Shown: one piece after another, positions 8,420 to 17,007 of the stretch | Numbering within the stretch: the first letter of the stretch is position 1 | How the letters are laid out: every line of letters starts with the position of its first letter | Assembly: GCF_003335585.1 (NCBI RefSeq) | Contig: NZ_QBFD01000022.1 | Coordinates: 365,468-429,467 of the forward strand | Source of the DNA: Sulfitobacter sp. DFL-14 | Lineage (GTDB): Bacteria > Pseudomonadota > Alphaproteobacteria > Rhodobacterales > Rhodobacteraceae | Length of the DNA stretch: 64,000 bases | Direction: 5' to 3' | Translations under genes and position numbers: made by a program | The notes under the pieces: generated by a model | Told to the model about the DNA's origin: nothing | The model's input: the letters and a program-made list of their open reading frames with translations, nothing else | Databases searched by the model: none

Positions 8420-9169
8420 TCAGACAACTTCGATACCGGCATTTCGAAACTGGTCGAGCAGCGCACTGGGTGCAGCCCGATTGGTAACCATGCATCCGAT
8501 CCCCTCGACATCCCATGATCGAACACGGCTGGTAACGCCCAGTTTGGTGTGATGGGCAAGAACCACTGTCCGCACCGCCTGCGCAGCCATCGCGATCGAA
8601 ATTTCTGCTTCTTGCAGATCGTAGAAGAACGCGCCCTTGGTCGGGTGCAGGGCCACTGGCGCAGAAAAGCAGATATCTACCTCGAACCGGCGGATTTCGG
8701 ACAATGTGAGTTCCCCCATCGTTGCGGGTACATCGGCGGCAATCCGTCCACCCAGCAGGACGACATCCAAGCCGCCGGCCTGCAGCGTAGTGGCCATGTC
8801 CAGCGAATTAGTGATGACCGAGACGCCCGGCATCTTTGCAAGCTCACGGGCGAAGAAGGCGGTCGTCGACCCAGCATCCACCATGATCGACTGGCCGGGT
8901 TGAATCAGGCTGACCGCTTTCTTCGCGATTTCGGTTTTTGCACGTGCCTGGGTGGCCATACGCTGACGAAAAGGGTCTTCGCTTCGGGCCTCTGGCAGAA
9001 CAGCACCACCGTGAACACGCGCCACCTTGCCGATCTCTTCCAGGTCGACCAGATCGCGGCGCACGGTTTCGCGCGAGACGCCAAGTATGTCGGCCAGATC
9101 ATTTGCGCTGACCTGATGGTTGGCGGCCAGCATCGACAAGATTCTTTGATGACGCTCTTTTGCCCACAT
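8420..9169 (-). CDS. DeoR-family transcriptional regulator
   Basis: The 249-residue product has the DeoR N-terminal helix-turn-helix (ERHQRILSML, VSANDLADILGVSRETVRRDL, then GKVARVHGGAVL) and the C-terminal sugar-phosphate-sensing domain with TAFFARELAKMPGVSVITNS and LLGGR. DeoR regulators typically respond to phosphorylated sugars or polyols. The ATG at 9169 overlaps the upstream permease stop by one base (TGATG); a GTG one codon earlier is also possible. It is the last gene of the ABC transporter operon and probably autoregulates it together with the divergent phosphatase gene. This pairing is one reason to suspect that the imported compound is a phosphate ester. Confidence 0.88.
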   Translation of the reverse strand: MWAKERHQRILSMLAANHQVSANDLADILGVSRETVRRDLVDLEEIGKVARVHGGAVLPEARSEDPFRQRMATQARAKTEIAKKAVSLIQPGQSIMVDAGSTTAFFARELAKMPGVSVITNSLDMATTLQAGGLDVVLLGGRIAADVPATMGELTLSEIRRFEVDICFSAPVALHPTKGAFFYDLQEAEISIAMAAQAVRTVVLAHHTKLGVTSRVRSWDVEGIGCMVTNRAAPSALLDQFRNAGIEVV

Positions 9170-10842
9170 CACTCAGCCCGCCTGCGCTGCATCATCGCCA
9201 GGATGACCTTCATAGACAAGACAGCGCCACAGACAACTGCCATCACGCAAGTCGAGAAGGCCGCGGCCTGCGAGGTCAACCCTGCATCGTCCAGTCGCAT
9301 GATTGTCACGGCGGCAACGCTGAGCTGTGGCGTGGTCAGGAACACCACTGCTGACAGGGTGACCATGGAGCGCATGAAGAGGAAGAAGAACACCGAGACC
9401 AGCATCGGCGCGATGAACGGGGCCACGATATCGCAGGCGGTGCGTCCCAGCCCTGCGCCAAGACTGCCTGCGGCTTCTTCCAACGCCGGGGGGAGCTGGC
9501 GAAAGCCGGTCATCACCGTCAGGAAGCCCTGGGTGTGGTAGTGGTAGAAGTTGACAATTCCGATCAACGCGGCGGTGCCATACAGCAGGTAAAGCGGTGT
9601 CGACGTGGAATTGAATGTCAGGATATAGGCTAGGCCCAGCACCATCCCCGGAACGGCTGCCGGCATGGCGGCGAGAATCTGGACGGGCTGGGCAAGCACA
9701 TGCGGCAGTCGCCTCAATCCAAGCCCGAGGAGGAACACCGCAATTGTCCCGCCCACCGCCGCACCAAGCGAAATGAGAATGGTCATCCAGAGAGACGAAT
9801 ACCCGCCCGCCAGCGTGATGTCATAGTGTTTGATCGACAGCGACATATTATAGGGCCAGAGCGTAACGAAGCTGGCATAGACAACGATGCCGATCACCGC
9901 GACAATGCAAGCGCAGATCAGCAGCGACAGCGCGGCCATGCACAGATCGCGCGGGGGCGCAAAGACAGGGCGATAAGGCACTTGCCCGGTGGTCTGCCCT
10001 GCCTGCTGCCGCTTCATCGCCTGACGCTCAATGGCGTAGGCGATCACGGTGGGCAGCAGCAGCATGATCCCGACCACGGCGCCCATATTGAAGTTCCGCT
10101 GGCCTACGACCTGGCTGTAGATCTCGGTCGCGAGGACAGAATAATCCCCCCCGATCACCGCCGCATTACCGAAATCTGTAATCGTGATGATGAAACAGAC
10201 AAAACCCGCATTAAGGATGCCAAAACGCGCCGAGGGAAGCGTCAGGTCCCGGAACTGCCGCCAGGGCGAGGCCCCCATGACATCGGCCGCCTCGTAGGTG
10301 CGCGCATCCAGCAGCACCAGCGCCGCGCCGATGATCATCACGGCCTGCGGCAAGGCATAAAGCGTGTTTGCGATCAGCAGGCCCCAGAAGCCGTAGATTT
10401 CGATCTCGACGCCAAGGGCGCGGCTGATGACACCATTGCGTCCCAGCAGGAAGATCAGCCCAAGCGCCTGAACCAGCGAGGGCGCCAGCAGCGGCAGGAC
10501 AATGATGGCCCGTATCAGCCATTTGCCCCGGAAAGCACAGCGATAAAGCCCATGTGCGATGATGAAACCCAGAAACACGCTGACCAGCGTGGTCGCCCCG
10601 CCCATGACCAGTGAATGCCGCGTCGCGCGCCAGAACCCCGAAGAGCCGAGCACCTCGACATAGTTGCCGATCCCATAGCTGTCGCCCACTGTGATCGAAC
10701 GCAAGAAGACGATAATCATCGGGTAGGCAAAAAACAGGATCAGTCCCAGAAGTGGCAGTCCGACACAAGCGGCGGTCAGCAGGCGGTCGGCATCAAGGCG
10801 TTGGTGTCTGGCCCGCTGTTGGATCGTTTCAGAAGCATTCAT
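9169..10842 (-). CDS. ABC transporter permease, fused double-domain (FbpB/AfuB/PhnU type)
   Basis: The 557-residue protein contains two binding-protein-dependent permease domains in one chain, with about 12 membrane helices. Each half carries an EAA loop that docks to the ATPase: AADVMGASPWRQFRDLTLP near residue 220, and EEAAGSLGAGLGRTACDIV near residue 475. The fusion explains why only one permease gene is present. The start at 10842 (MNASETIQQ) overlaps the ATPase stop by 4 bp. This architecture is shared by ferric-iron, 2-aminoethylphosphonate and sugar-phosphate (AfuABC) importers, so family membership alone does not settle the substrate. Confidence 0.88.
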   Translation of the reverse strand: MNASETIQQRARHQRLDADRLLTAACVGLPLLGLILFFAYPMIIVFLRSITVGDSYGIGNYVEVLGSSGFWRATRHSLVMGGATTLVSVFLGFIIAHGLYRCAFRGKWLIRAIIVLPLLAPSLVQALGLIFLLGRNGVISRALGVEIEIYGFWGLLIANTLYALPQAVMIIGAALVLLDARTYEAADVMGASPWRQFRDLTLPSARFGILNAGFVCFIITITDFGNAAVIGGDYSVLATEIYSQVVGQRNFNMGAVVGIMLLLPTVIAYAIERQAMKRQQAGQTTGQVPYRPVFAPPRDLCMAALSLLICACIVAVIGIVVYASFVTLWPYNMSLSIKHYDITLAGGYSSLWMTILISLGAAVGGTIAVFLLGLGLRRLPHVLAQPVQILAAMPAAVPGMVLGLAYILTFNSTSTPLYLLYGTAALIGIVNFYHYHTQGFLTVMTGFRQLPPALEEAAGSLGAGLGRTACDIVAPFIAPMLVSVFFFLFMRSMVTLSAVVFLTTPQLSVAAVTIMRLDDAGLTSQAAAFSTCVMAVVCGAVLSMKVILAMMQRRRAE

Positions 10843-11873
10843 GCCGGGACAGCCTTGCGCGGTTCGGTGTCGTCGATCACCCATGTGCAGGCATCCGGCG
10901 CAACTGTCAGCGCCACGCGATCGCCCACGCGACAGGGGTTCGCACCATGGGTTTCCACGGTCAGCATTCCTACCGTGGTATCGACCTGAAGCCGCCGCAG
11001 GTTACCGAGAAAGCTGATGCTGCGTATGGTTGCAGCGCCGTCTGCCACCGAGGCAATGTCAATCTGTTCGGGTCTGAGGCAGGCAAGCTGCGCCCGCTCC
11101 GACTCTCGTCGGGATGGCAGAAGATCGGGAAAAAGCTGCGCGATATCTTCGGGCGGCAGCAAGTTGCTTATGCCCATGAACTCCGCGACGAAGCGGGTGG
11201 CAGGACGGTGATACAGATCCTCTGGCGTGCCTGCCTGTACGACTGTGCCGTGGTTCATACATATGATCTTGTCCGCCAGCGCCAGCGCTTCTTCCTGATC
11301 GTGGGTCACCATGAGGGTCGGAATACCAAGGGCGCGCTGCACCTGCCGGATCTCGTCGCGCAGCTCTGCGCGGACCTTGGCGTCGAGCGCGGAAAGCGGC
11401 TCGTCAAGCAACAGCACGCGCGGATCGACGGCGATCGCCCGGGCCAGTGCGATGCGTTGCTGTTGACCGCCCGACAGCTGGCCGGGCATCTTGTCTGCGA
11501 CCTGCGGAAGCTTCACCAGATCGAGCAGTTCAGCGACGCGTGCGGCGATGTCAGTCCTTGCGACCCCCCGGATTTTCAGCCCATACCCGATGTTCTCGGC
11601 CACCGTCATGTTGGGGAATAATGAATATGACTGAAAGACAATGCCGAAGCCGCGCTTGCGGGCAGGCATCTGCGACAGGTTGGCGTCTTCCAGCGTGATC
11701 TCTCCGCCGTCGAGCTCTGCCAGACCGGCGATCAGCCGCAAGAGCGTGGTCTTTCCACAGCCTGAAGGGCCGAGGAGGCAGACAAATTCACCTTTGTCGA
11801 TCCCGATGGAAACGCGGTCAAGCGCGGTAAACGTGCCGTAGATTTTGGTGGCGTCGCGGACGTTCAGGTACAT
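10839..11873 (-). CDS. ABC transporter ATP-binding protein (PotA/FbpC/PhnT type)
   Basis: The 344-residue product has all ATPase motifs: Walker A GPSGCGKTT near residue 34, Q-loop FQSYSLFP, signature LSGGQQQRIALARA near 133, Walker B VLLLDEPLSALD, and the switch His in VTHDQEEAL. A C-terminal TOBE domain (about 230-344) contains CLRPEQIDIA. It powers uptake through the fused permease encoded next, and overlaps it by 4 bp. Substrate alternatives are discussed under the binding protein. Confidence 0.9.
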   Translation of the reverse strand: MYLNVRDATKIYGTFTALDRVSIGIDKGEFVCLLGPSGCGKTTLLRLIAGLAELDGGEITLEDANLSQMPARKRGFGIVFQSYSLFPNMTVAENIGYGLKIRGVARTDIAARVAELLDLVKLPQVADKMPGQLSGGQQQRIALARAIAVDPRVLLLDEPLSALDAKVRAELRDEIRQVQRALGIPTLMVTHDQEEALALADKIICMNHGTVVQAGTPEDLYHRPATRFVAEFMGISNLLPPEDIAQLFPDLLPSRRESERAQLACLRPEQIDIASVADGAATIRSISFLGNLRRLQVDTTVGMLTVETHGANPCRVGDRVALTVAPDACTWVIDDTEPRKAVPA

Positions 11874-11926
11874 AGGGTCTTGCTTTCCTTAGGCGTGCAG
11901 GTGGCCGCGACCGCCTGCAACGTGAC

Positions 11927-11946
11927 GGGGCGGCCAAAGCCGCCCC
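11927..11946 (-). terminator. GC-rich hairpin between binding protein and ATPase genes
   Basis: GGGGCGGC (11927-11934) pairs perfectly with GCCGCCCC (11939-11946) around a CAAA loop, in the 84-bp gap. There is no T tract, so it is more likely a partial terminator or 3' stabiliser that lowers expression of the downstream membrane genes relative to the binding protein. Confidence 0.45.
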
Positions 11947-11957
11947 AATGCCCGGCT

Positions 11958-12965
11958 TTAACGGCCGAACTTCTCTTTCCACTCTGCCTTCACGGCGCTC
12001 TGATCCTCGGCGGCCTTCACAAAGTCGATGTCCGCAAGGACTGTCGAAATATCAGCGGGAAGACCGGCGGCCTCGGCTGCGGCAGAGGCATCGACGCCCG
12101 GCACGGTAATCAGCGCCTTGTACTTCTGGTAAAGCCCGATGGCCTCGTCCGACATGGTCCAGTCAAGGAAGGCCTTGGCTGCTTCGGGGTTGTTGGCGCT
12201 TGCCATCAGGCCCGAAGCCTCCAGCTCGTATCCTACGCCGCCTTCGGGGAAGACCATGGCCAGCGGGTAACCCTCTTCGATTGATTGCATGGCGGTGAAG
12301 GCCAGCGAGATGCCGACCGTATATTCTCCTACCCGCGCAGATTTACAGGGCTTGGACCCCGACGAAGTGTATTGCGCCATGTTGGGATCGACCGCTTCCA
12401 GCTGGGCCCAGCCGGCCTCTTCGCCCATGCTCTGCAATACGGCGTTCACATGCAGGTAGCCCGTGCCGGAGGAGTTCGGGTCGGGCATCAGCACCTCTCC
12501 TTTGAAGGCGGGGTCCTCAAGGTCCGCCCAGCTGGTCGGCATTGTCAGCCCCTTTTCCTCGAGCCGGGCGGTGTTCACGCAGAATGCGCCCATGTAGCCG
12601 ATGGGGGCGAACCACTTGCCATCCGCAGCGCGGAAGGTTTCGGGCAGCACATCGGCACCCTTGGCCGCGTAGGGCTCAAGCATCTCAAGGATCTGGGGAT
12701 CCATCATGGCGCTGACCGCCCAACCCCAAATCACGTCGGCTTGCGGATTGCCCGCCTCGGCCAGCAGCCGCGCGCCCAGCTTGCCAGTAGACAAGCGCAG
12801 CACGTTGATCTCGGTATCGGGCATGGCAGCCTGTGCGGCCTCTACATAGGCTGCGATCTCTTCTTCTTCGAGCGCGGTATAGACGGTCAGTGCATCGGCC
12901 AGTGTCGGGGCGGCAAAGCCCAAGGCCGCGATCGACAGCGTGGCGGTTTGAATCCAGGTTTTCAT
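11958..12965 (-). CDS. ABC transporter substrate-binding protein, phosphonate/sugar-phosphate type
   Basis: The 335-residue product starts MKTWIQ, preceded by AAGGAGA, and has a Sec signal peptide ending at TLADA. It belongs to the FbpA-like class. However, it lacks an obvious adjacent Tyr-Tyr iron-ligand pair and instead has a YTSSGSKPCKSA stretch followed by GEYTVGIS. These resemble binding proteins annotated for 2-aminoethylphosphonate (PhnS type) and sugar phosphates (AfuA type). The neighbouring DeoR regulator and the divergent inositol-phosphatase-family gene favour a phosphate ester as ligand. That is inference; 2-aminoethylphosphonate remains a serious alternative. It is the first gene of the operon running down to 8420. 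Confidence 0.82.
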   Translation of the reverse strand: MKTWIQTATLSIAALGFAAPTLADALTVYTALEEEEIAAYVEAAQAAMPDTEINVLRLSTGKLGARLLAEAGNPQADVIWGWAVSAMMDPQILEMLEPYAAKGADVLPETFRAADGKWFAPIGYMGAFCVNTARLEEKGLTMPTSWADLEDPAFKGEVLMPDPNSSGTGYLHVNAVLQSMGEEAGWAQLEAVDPNMAQYTSSGSKPCKSARVGEYTVGISLAFTAMQSIEEGYPLAMVFPEGGVGYELEASGLMASANNPEAAKAFLDWTMSDEAIGLYQKYKALITVPGVDASAAAEAAGLPADISTVLADIDFVKAAEDQSAVKAEWKEKFGR

Positions 12966-13167
12966 CGTCTTCTCCTTGTTGGTCCACATCCTCGACCGGA
13001 CCTGCGTCCGGTCGTCTGCGGGCCATTGCAGAGACCCGCTCTGATTATTTTACCCAATGGCAAGTTGGGGCAATATGTGTAGTCTTGCGTTTTTGTGGCA
13101 TTTGTCTACATTTTAATTACACAGCGGACGCCTGTAGCCTGCCGCCCCCTGAAATTGAGGAATTTTC
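12966..13167. promoter_or_regulatory. Divergent control region between ABC importer and phosphatase genes
   Basis: This 202-bp gap serves both directions. A perfect 9-bp stem, CGACCGGAC (12993-13001) with GTCCGGTCG (13006-13014), would lie in the leader of the binding-protein mRNA. A TGTAG (13078-13082) and a CTACA (13106-13110) form a short interrupted dyad in an AT-richer stretch, a possible but weak DeoR operator. No riboswitch was recognised. Confidence 0.4.
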
Positions 13168-13959
13168 ATGCAGATCCACCCCTCTCTCCACGAGACGGAC
13201 CGGCTGGTGCAGTTCGCGCGGTCACTCGCAGATGAGACCGACACGATGGCGATGAGCTATTTCCGCAAGCCGCTTGATATCGAAGCCAAGGCGGACGCAT
13301 CTCCTGTCACGCAGGCCGACCGTGCCATCGAGACCGCGATGCGTCGCCACATCACTGCGTCCTTTCCCACCCATGGTATCCTTGGAGAAGAGCACGAAGA
13401 CGCCCGGCTGGACGCCGACCGGCTGTGGGTCATCGATCCGATCGACGGCACCAAGAGCTTTCTTTCGGGGATGCCCAGTTTCGGCACGCTCATCGCCTGC
13501 CTTTCTTGCGGTGTGCCGGAAATCGGGGTGATTTCGATCCCGCCGACGGGCGAGCGTTGGACCGGCCAGAACGGCAAGCCCACTCTGTTCAACGGCACGC
13601 CCTGCCACACAAGCGGGCGGCAGACCTTGTCCGAGGCGATTCTTTATACCACCAGCCCCGACAACTTTGATCCGGCGGGGCTGGCCCAATTTGAAATACT
13701 GTCAGAAAAGGTCGCGATGCGACGGTTCGGCGGGGATTGTTATACCTACGGGCTTCTCGCCTCCGGCCATGTCGATCTGCTGGTCGAGATGAACCTGCAT
13801 CCTTACGATTACATGGCACTTGTGCCGGTTATCGAAGGTGCTGGCGGGGTTATCACTGATTGGGATGGCCTGCCGTTGACGCTGACCTCCGAGGGAAAGG
13901 TCATTGCGGCCGCCAGCGCCGCACTGCATACCGAAGCGCTGTCTGCACTGCGCCGGTAA
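13168..13959 (+). CDS. Inositol-monophosphatase-family phosphatase, HisN-like
   Basis: The 263-residue product carries the metal-binding motifs of the family: GEEHED, VIDPIDGTKSF and, near the C-terminus, HPYDYMALVPVIEGAGG. The overall pattern, including GGDCYTYGLLASGHVDLLVE, resembles the histidinol-phosphatase (HisN) branch more than suhB. It would hydrolyse a small phosphate monoester in the cytoplasm using Mg2+. Histidine genes do lie in this window, but 12 kb away. Here the gene is divergent from a DeoR-regulated importer, so it could instead dephosphorylate the imported compound. An ATG at 13168 follows a GAGGAATTTTC sequence. Confidence 0.82.
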   Translation: MQIHPSLHETDRLVQFARSLADETDTMAMSYFRKPLDIEAKADASPVTQADRAIETAMRRHITASFPTHGILGEEHEDARLDADRLWVIDPIDGTKSFLSGMPSFGTLIACLSCGVPEIGVISIPPTGERWTGQNGKPTLFNGTPCHTSGRQTLSEAILYTTSPDNFDPAGLAQFEILSEKVAMRRFGGDCYTYGLLASGHVDLLVEMNLHPYDYMALVPVIEGAGGVITDWDGLPLTLTSEGKVIAAASAALHTEALSALRR

Positions 13960-14080
13960 AAACACCAGCAGGGACCTCTTGTTTCGGCGCGGGGGCAATC
14001 TGCTAAATTGGATCGCAGTCGCCCCCCCCCAGAAAGGGGATGGCATAAATATTCGTCGCAGAATTCAACACTGATTGACC

Positions 14081-14126
14081 GCAGCGTAGATAATAGAAGT
14101 TCTGTGCGGACTTCCATCTACGCTGC
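14081..14126 (-). terminator. Long hairpin at the 3' end of the cbb3 operon
   Basis: GCAGCGTAGAT (14081-14091) pairs with ATCTACGCTGC (14116-14126), and inside it GAAGT (14096-14100) pairs with ACTTC (14110-14114), leaving a 9-base loop. It begins two bases after the stop of the DUF2189 gene. There is no T run, but the length and position suggest transcription stop or mRNA 3' protection. Confidence 0.6.
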
Positions 14127-14127
14127 T

Positions 14128-15021
14128 TCAAGCGGGTTGTACGAACATCCTCTCGCTCTCGCCTTGTTGACGGTTTTCAGGACGAACAGCGCGGTAGGCA
14201 TGCCAAGTTGCATGACCCAGAACCGGAAAAATCACGATCAGGCCGAGAAACCCGGTGATGAGCGAGATTGCTGTGAGCACAACCACAATAGCCCCCCATG
14301 TCAACATCACAGGCAAGTTGGCCCAGACCATCGCCATCGAGATTCCCATTGCCGAAAGCGCATCAGTTCTCTCCGAGAGCAACATCGGAACGGCGAAGAC
14401 GCTAATTGCAAAGGAGAAAGCCACAAATAATGCCCCTACGACACTGCCGGTAATCAGCAGCGCCCAGCCGGTAGGCGTGAACAACAGCATCGGTATCAGC
14501 TCATCGGTGCCGGGAAAGGCCACCAAGCCAAAAAACAGGGCATAGATCAGCACCGCCGCCCGCTGCCACAGCAGGAACAGGCCGAGCAGCAACACCCCCA
14601 TGAACAAGGTCTGACGCGTGGACGCAGGGCGCACGATCAGCATGCTGCCGAAGGTCGGTCGTTCCTCCGCCTCGATGCGGCGGCTTTTTTCGTAGAGACC
14701 GCTGGCGATCAACGGCCCCACCAGGGTGAACCCGGCGAGGGCAGGAAAAAGGACGTATTCATAATGGAACTGGAACAGGGCCCAAACGATCAACGCTGAG
14801 ATCATGAAGACAATAAGGCCGTAAAGCAGGCTAAGTAGTGGGCGGGTGAGGAAATCTGACCAGCCGCGCCGCAGCCATGTGAATGCTGCGGTTTTGGGCA
14901 AGTCCCGCGCGTGGGCGCTCTCGCGCGGCAAGGGTGGAACCACTTTTGGAATCACGCCGGCAGCATGCGGGTTGTCGGGCGGCGAAATGCTATCGCGGTT
15001 TTTGGATCGGTCACTCAACAT
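14128..15021 (-). CDS. DUF2189 membrane protein of the cbb3 operon
   Basis: The 297-residue product has a soluble, Pro-rich N-terminus of about 60 residues and then six or so membrane helices, with the DUF2189 features W-RRGWSDFLTRPLLSLLYG and LVGPLIASGLYEKSRR. The function of DUF2189 proteins is not established. Its start overlaps the preceding small gene by 7 bp, and it is the last gene of the ccoI-S-N-O-Q-P transcription unit. A role in assembly or stability of this oxidase is therefore plausible. The start ATG at 15021 is the one that fits this coupling. Confidence 0.8.
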   Translation of the reverse strand: MLSDRSKNRDSISPPDNPHAAGVIPKVVPPLPRESAHARDLPKTAAFTWLRRGWSDFLTRPLLSLLYGLIVFMISALIVWALFQFHYEYVLFPALAGFTLVGPLIASGLYEKSRRIEAEERPTFGSMLIVRPASTRQTLFMGVLLLGLFLLWQRAAVLIYALFFGLVAFPGTDELIPMLLFTPTGWALLITGSVVGALFVAFSFAISVFAVPMLLSERTDALSAMGISMAMVWANLPVMLTWGAIVVVLTAISLITGFLGLIVIFPVLGHATWHAYRAVRPENRQQGESERMFVQPA

Positions 15022-15185
15022 GATGGTTTCGCCGCACGATTGGCAGCGCCTTTCTTGTGTGATGGATCAAGAACGCATTCGGTTTGCGAACCAATTGCAA
15101 CCGAAACGAGATGGGCATTCGCCGCGACAAAACCGGAGATAAGCAGTAGTGCTCCGGTGACAGCCCAGAAGCGTGAAGACGTCAT
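15015..15185 (-). CDS. Small membrane-anchored protein between ccoP and DUF2189
   Basis: This 56-residue protein has one N-terminal hydrophobic helix (FWAVTGALLLISGFVAANAHLV) and a short, basic tail with two Cys, one at the very C-terminus (AAKPSC). The ATG overlaps the ccoP stop as ATGA, and its stop lies 7 bp inside the next gene, so it is translationally coupled on both sides, which supports a real gene. I do not recognise a family. Its position suggests an accessory or assembly factor of the cbb3 oxidase. Confidence 0.7.
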   Translation of the reverse strand: MTSSRFWAVTGALLLISGFVAANAHLVSVAIGSQTECVLDPSHKKGAANRAAKPSC

Positions 15186-16060
15186 TGCTTCGCCTCCGCA
15201 GCACGATTCTGGATATAAAGCGTGAGCATCATTCGATCCGCTTCGGTCAGACGATCTTCCCAAGCGGGCATCCAACCTTGGCGACCGTCGTATATTGTCT
15301 TGAACATGGTCGCATCGTCACCGCCATACACCCAGGCGTCATCGGTCAGATTTGGAGCGCCCAAATCCTGGATGCCGCGTGCATTGTCGCCATGACAGCT
15401 GGTGCAGTTGTCAGCAAAAATAGCCTGCCCTTGCTCCAACCGCTCGGCCGGGACGTCGGGGTCAAGCCCCGACAGGGACTGAACATAGTCCACCACCGTG
15501 CGGATCTCGGGAACGCTGAGTATGTTGGTTTCCCCGAAGGCCAGCATTTGAGCGAAACGCGTGTCGGGATGGGGTGCATTGATGCCAACCCGCAGAGTCT
15601 CCAAGATCGTGTCTGTGTCGTTGCCCCAGAGCCAGGCATCGTCGATCAGGCTGGGATAGCCGGGTGCTCCGGATAGATCGGTGCCGTGACATGCTGCGCA
15701 ATTGTCGCCAAAGAGCGTTGGCGCGGTGCGCTCCACATGTGTCATGAGTTCGGGGATTTCGCGGATTTCTTCCGCGGACAGTTCGCCCAGCGGAGCGCGC
15801 CAGACTTCGATATCTCGATAGGCTTTGGCGACCTGTTCCTCGACTGCGATCGCTTGATCATAGCCCAGAAGACCCTTCCAATAGGTCGTGACCAGCGGCC
15901 ATGATGGCATAAGCACCCAGTAGATCAGCGCCCAGATATGAGTGATCGCCACAAAGAACCACACCGCCCGCGGCACACGGGTATTGAGTTCGGTGATGCC
16001 GTCCCATTCGTGTCCCGTGGTCTCGTGACCGGTGAGTGGATCGCGTTCCTTTACCGACAT
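15182..16060 (-). CDS. ccoP: cbb3 cytochrome oxidase diheme subunit CcoP
   Basis: The 292-residue product has an N-terminal membrane anchor (WFFVAITHIWALIYWVLMP, about residues 33-51) and two c-type heme sites, CAACH and CTSCH, each with a later Met ligand candidate. It passes electrons from soluble cytochrome c to CcoO and CcoN. The start MSVKERDP at 16060 follows GAGGAGGG, clearly better than the upstream ATG; it overlaps the end of ccoQ by 10 bp. Confidence 0.94.
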   Translation of the reverse strand: MSVKERDPLTGHETTGHEWDGITELNTRVPRAVWFFVAITHIWALIYWVLMPSWPLVTTYWKGLLGYDQAIAVEEQVAKAYRDIEVWRAPLGELSAEEIREIPELMTHVERTAPTLFGDNCAACHGTDLSGAPGYPSLIDDAWLWGNDTDTILETLRVGINAPHPDTRFAQMLAFGETNILSVPEIRTVVDYVQSLSGLDPDVPAERLEQGQAIFADNCTSCHGDNARGIQDLGAPNLTDDAWVYGGDDATMFKTIYDGRQGWMPAWEDRLTEADRMMLTLYIQNRAAEAKQ

Positions 16061-16221
16061 GGGCCCTCCTCGTCGTCCAGCACGCTTCGTGCGGCCTTGT
16101 CGAACCGTTTCCCAAGACTGGGCCAAAAGGCGTAGATGGTGATCCCGATCGACAAAGCGATCAGGTAAAACAAGCCAAAGGACTTGGCGATGGTCGATAG
16201 CGTATCATAGCTCGTATCCAA
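16051..16221 (-). CDS. ccoQ: cbb3 oxidase small subunit CcoQ (TTG start)
   Basis: The 56-residue protein has one membrane helix (FGLFYLIALSIGITIYAFWP) followed by KRFDKAARS and an acidic tail, the usual CcoQ/FixQ layout. No ATG or GTG exists at a sensible place. A TTG at 16221 follows AAGGGG by 9 bases, directly after the ccoO stop, so I use it as the start. A longer frame reaching back to 16305 would run through ccoO and is unlikely. Confidence 0.8.
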   Translation of the reverse strand: MDTSYDTLSTIAKSFGLFYLIALSIGITIYAFWPSLGKRFDKAARSVLDDEEGPCR

Positions 16222-16225
16222 GGTA

Positions 16226-17002
16226 TCAATCCCCTTCAGATGAGTGTGTGTTTCGAGGTAGATCAGACAGGCCGCCCAAAATTTGTAGATACGCCACCAG
16301 CGCATCCATCTCCGTCAAACGGTCTCTACGTCCGTCGAAAACCCGGATATTGGTAGCTTCCCCATAGCGTTCCTCGACCGCATAGGCCCGATCTGAATCA
16401 GGAATTGCCTGGCCGCGCGCATCGTCCGCCGCATTGGCGACCTGTTCGTCAGTATAAGGCACCCCGACCGTTCGCAGGGCGGCCAGCCGTCCGGGAAGGC
16501 TCGCGGTCTCAAGCGACGTGTTGAGCAAAAATGCATATTGCGGCATTACCGATTCCGGCACCAGTGAACGCGGATCAGCGAGGTGCTGCACTTGCCATTC
16601 ATCAGAGAACTTCTCGCCTACGCGGGCAAGGTCTGGCCCTGTGCGCTTCGATCCCCAAAGCATTGGGTGGTCGTATTGGCTTTCCACCGCCAATGAGTAG
16701 GGACCATAGCGGTCCACCTCATCACGCAAGGTGCGGATCATCTGGCTATGACAGGCATAGCAGCCTTCACGAATGTAGATGTCCCGTCCGGCCTGTTCGA
16801 GCGGTGTATAGACCCGCATGTTCGGATCGGCCTCTACCGTATCATCGATGCTGAAAAGCGGCGCGATTTCGACAAAGCCGCCCACGGCAGCTGCTGCAAT
16901 GATTCCGATGGTCAGCCCCATGGAATGCCTTTCGGCGCGGTAGTGGGTGCGTGCGTGAAACTCGAAGAACTTCGAGAAGGGTTTGAGAATTTTGCGCAAC
17001 AT
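16226..17002 (-). CDS. ccoO: cbb3 oxidase monoheme subunit CcoO
   Basis: The 258-residue product has an N-terminal helix (SMGLTIGIIAAAAVGGFVEI) and one heme c motif, CYACH, within the conserved YIREGCYACHSQMIR and GSKRTGPDLARVG surroundings. It accepts electrons from CcoP and hands them to CcoN. I place the start at the ATG at 17002, which has GGAG 8 bases upstream, rather than the in-frame GTG at 17011 that overlaps the ccoN stop. Confidence 0.93.
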   Translation of the reverse strand: MLRKILKPFSKFFEFHARTHYRAERHSMGLTIGIIAAAAVGGFVEIAPLFSIDDTVEADPNMRVYTPLEQAGRDIYIREGCYACHSQMIRTLRDEVDRYGPYSLAVESQYDHPMLWGSKRTGPDLARVGEKFSDEWQVQHLADPRSLVPESVMPQYAFLLNTSLETASLPGRLAALRTVGVPYTDEQVANAADDARGQAIPDSDRAYAVEERYGEATNIRVFDGRRDRLTEMDALVAYLQILGGLSDLPRNTHSSEGD

Positions 17003-17007
17003 GTCTT

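Noticed and set aside
9169..12965. Reading the ABC operon as a ferric-iron transporter
   Set aside because: The fold fits, but the binding protein lacks an obvious Tyr-Tyr iron ligand pair and the regulator and phosphatase neighbours point to a phosphate ester. Not excluded completely.
14001..14040. Run of C residues and nearby dyad as a control site
   Set aside because: Homopolymer-like stretch without a matching partner; only the longer hairpin at 14081-14126 is convincing.
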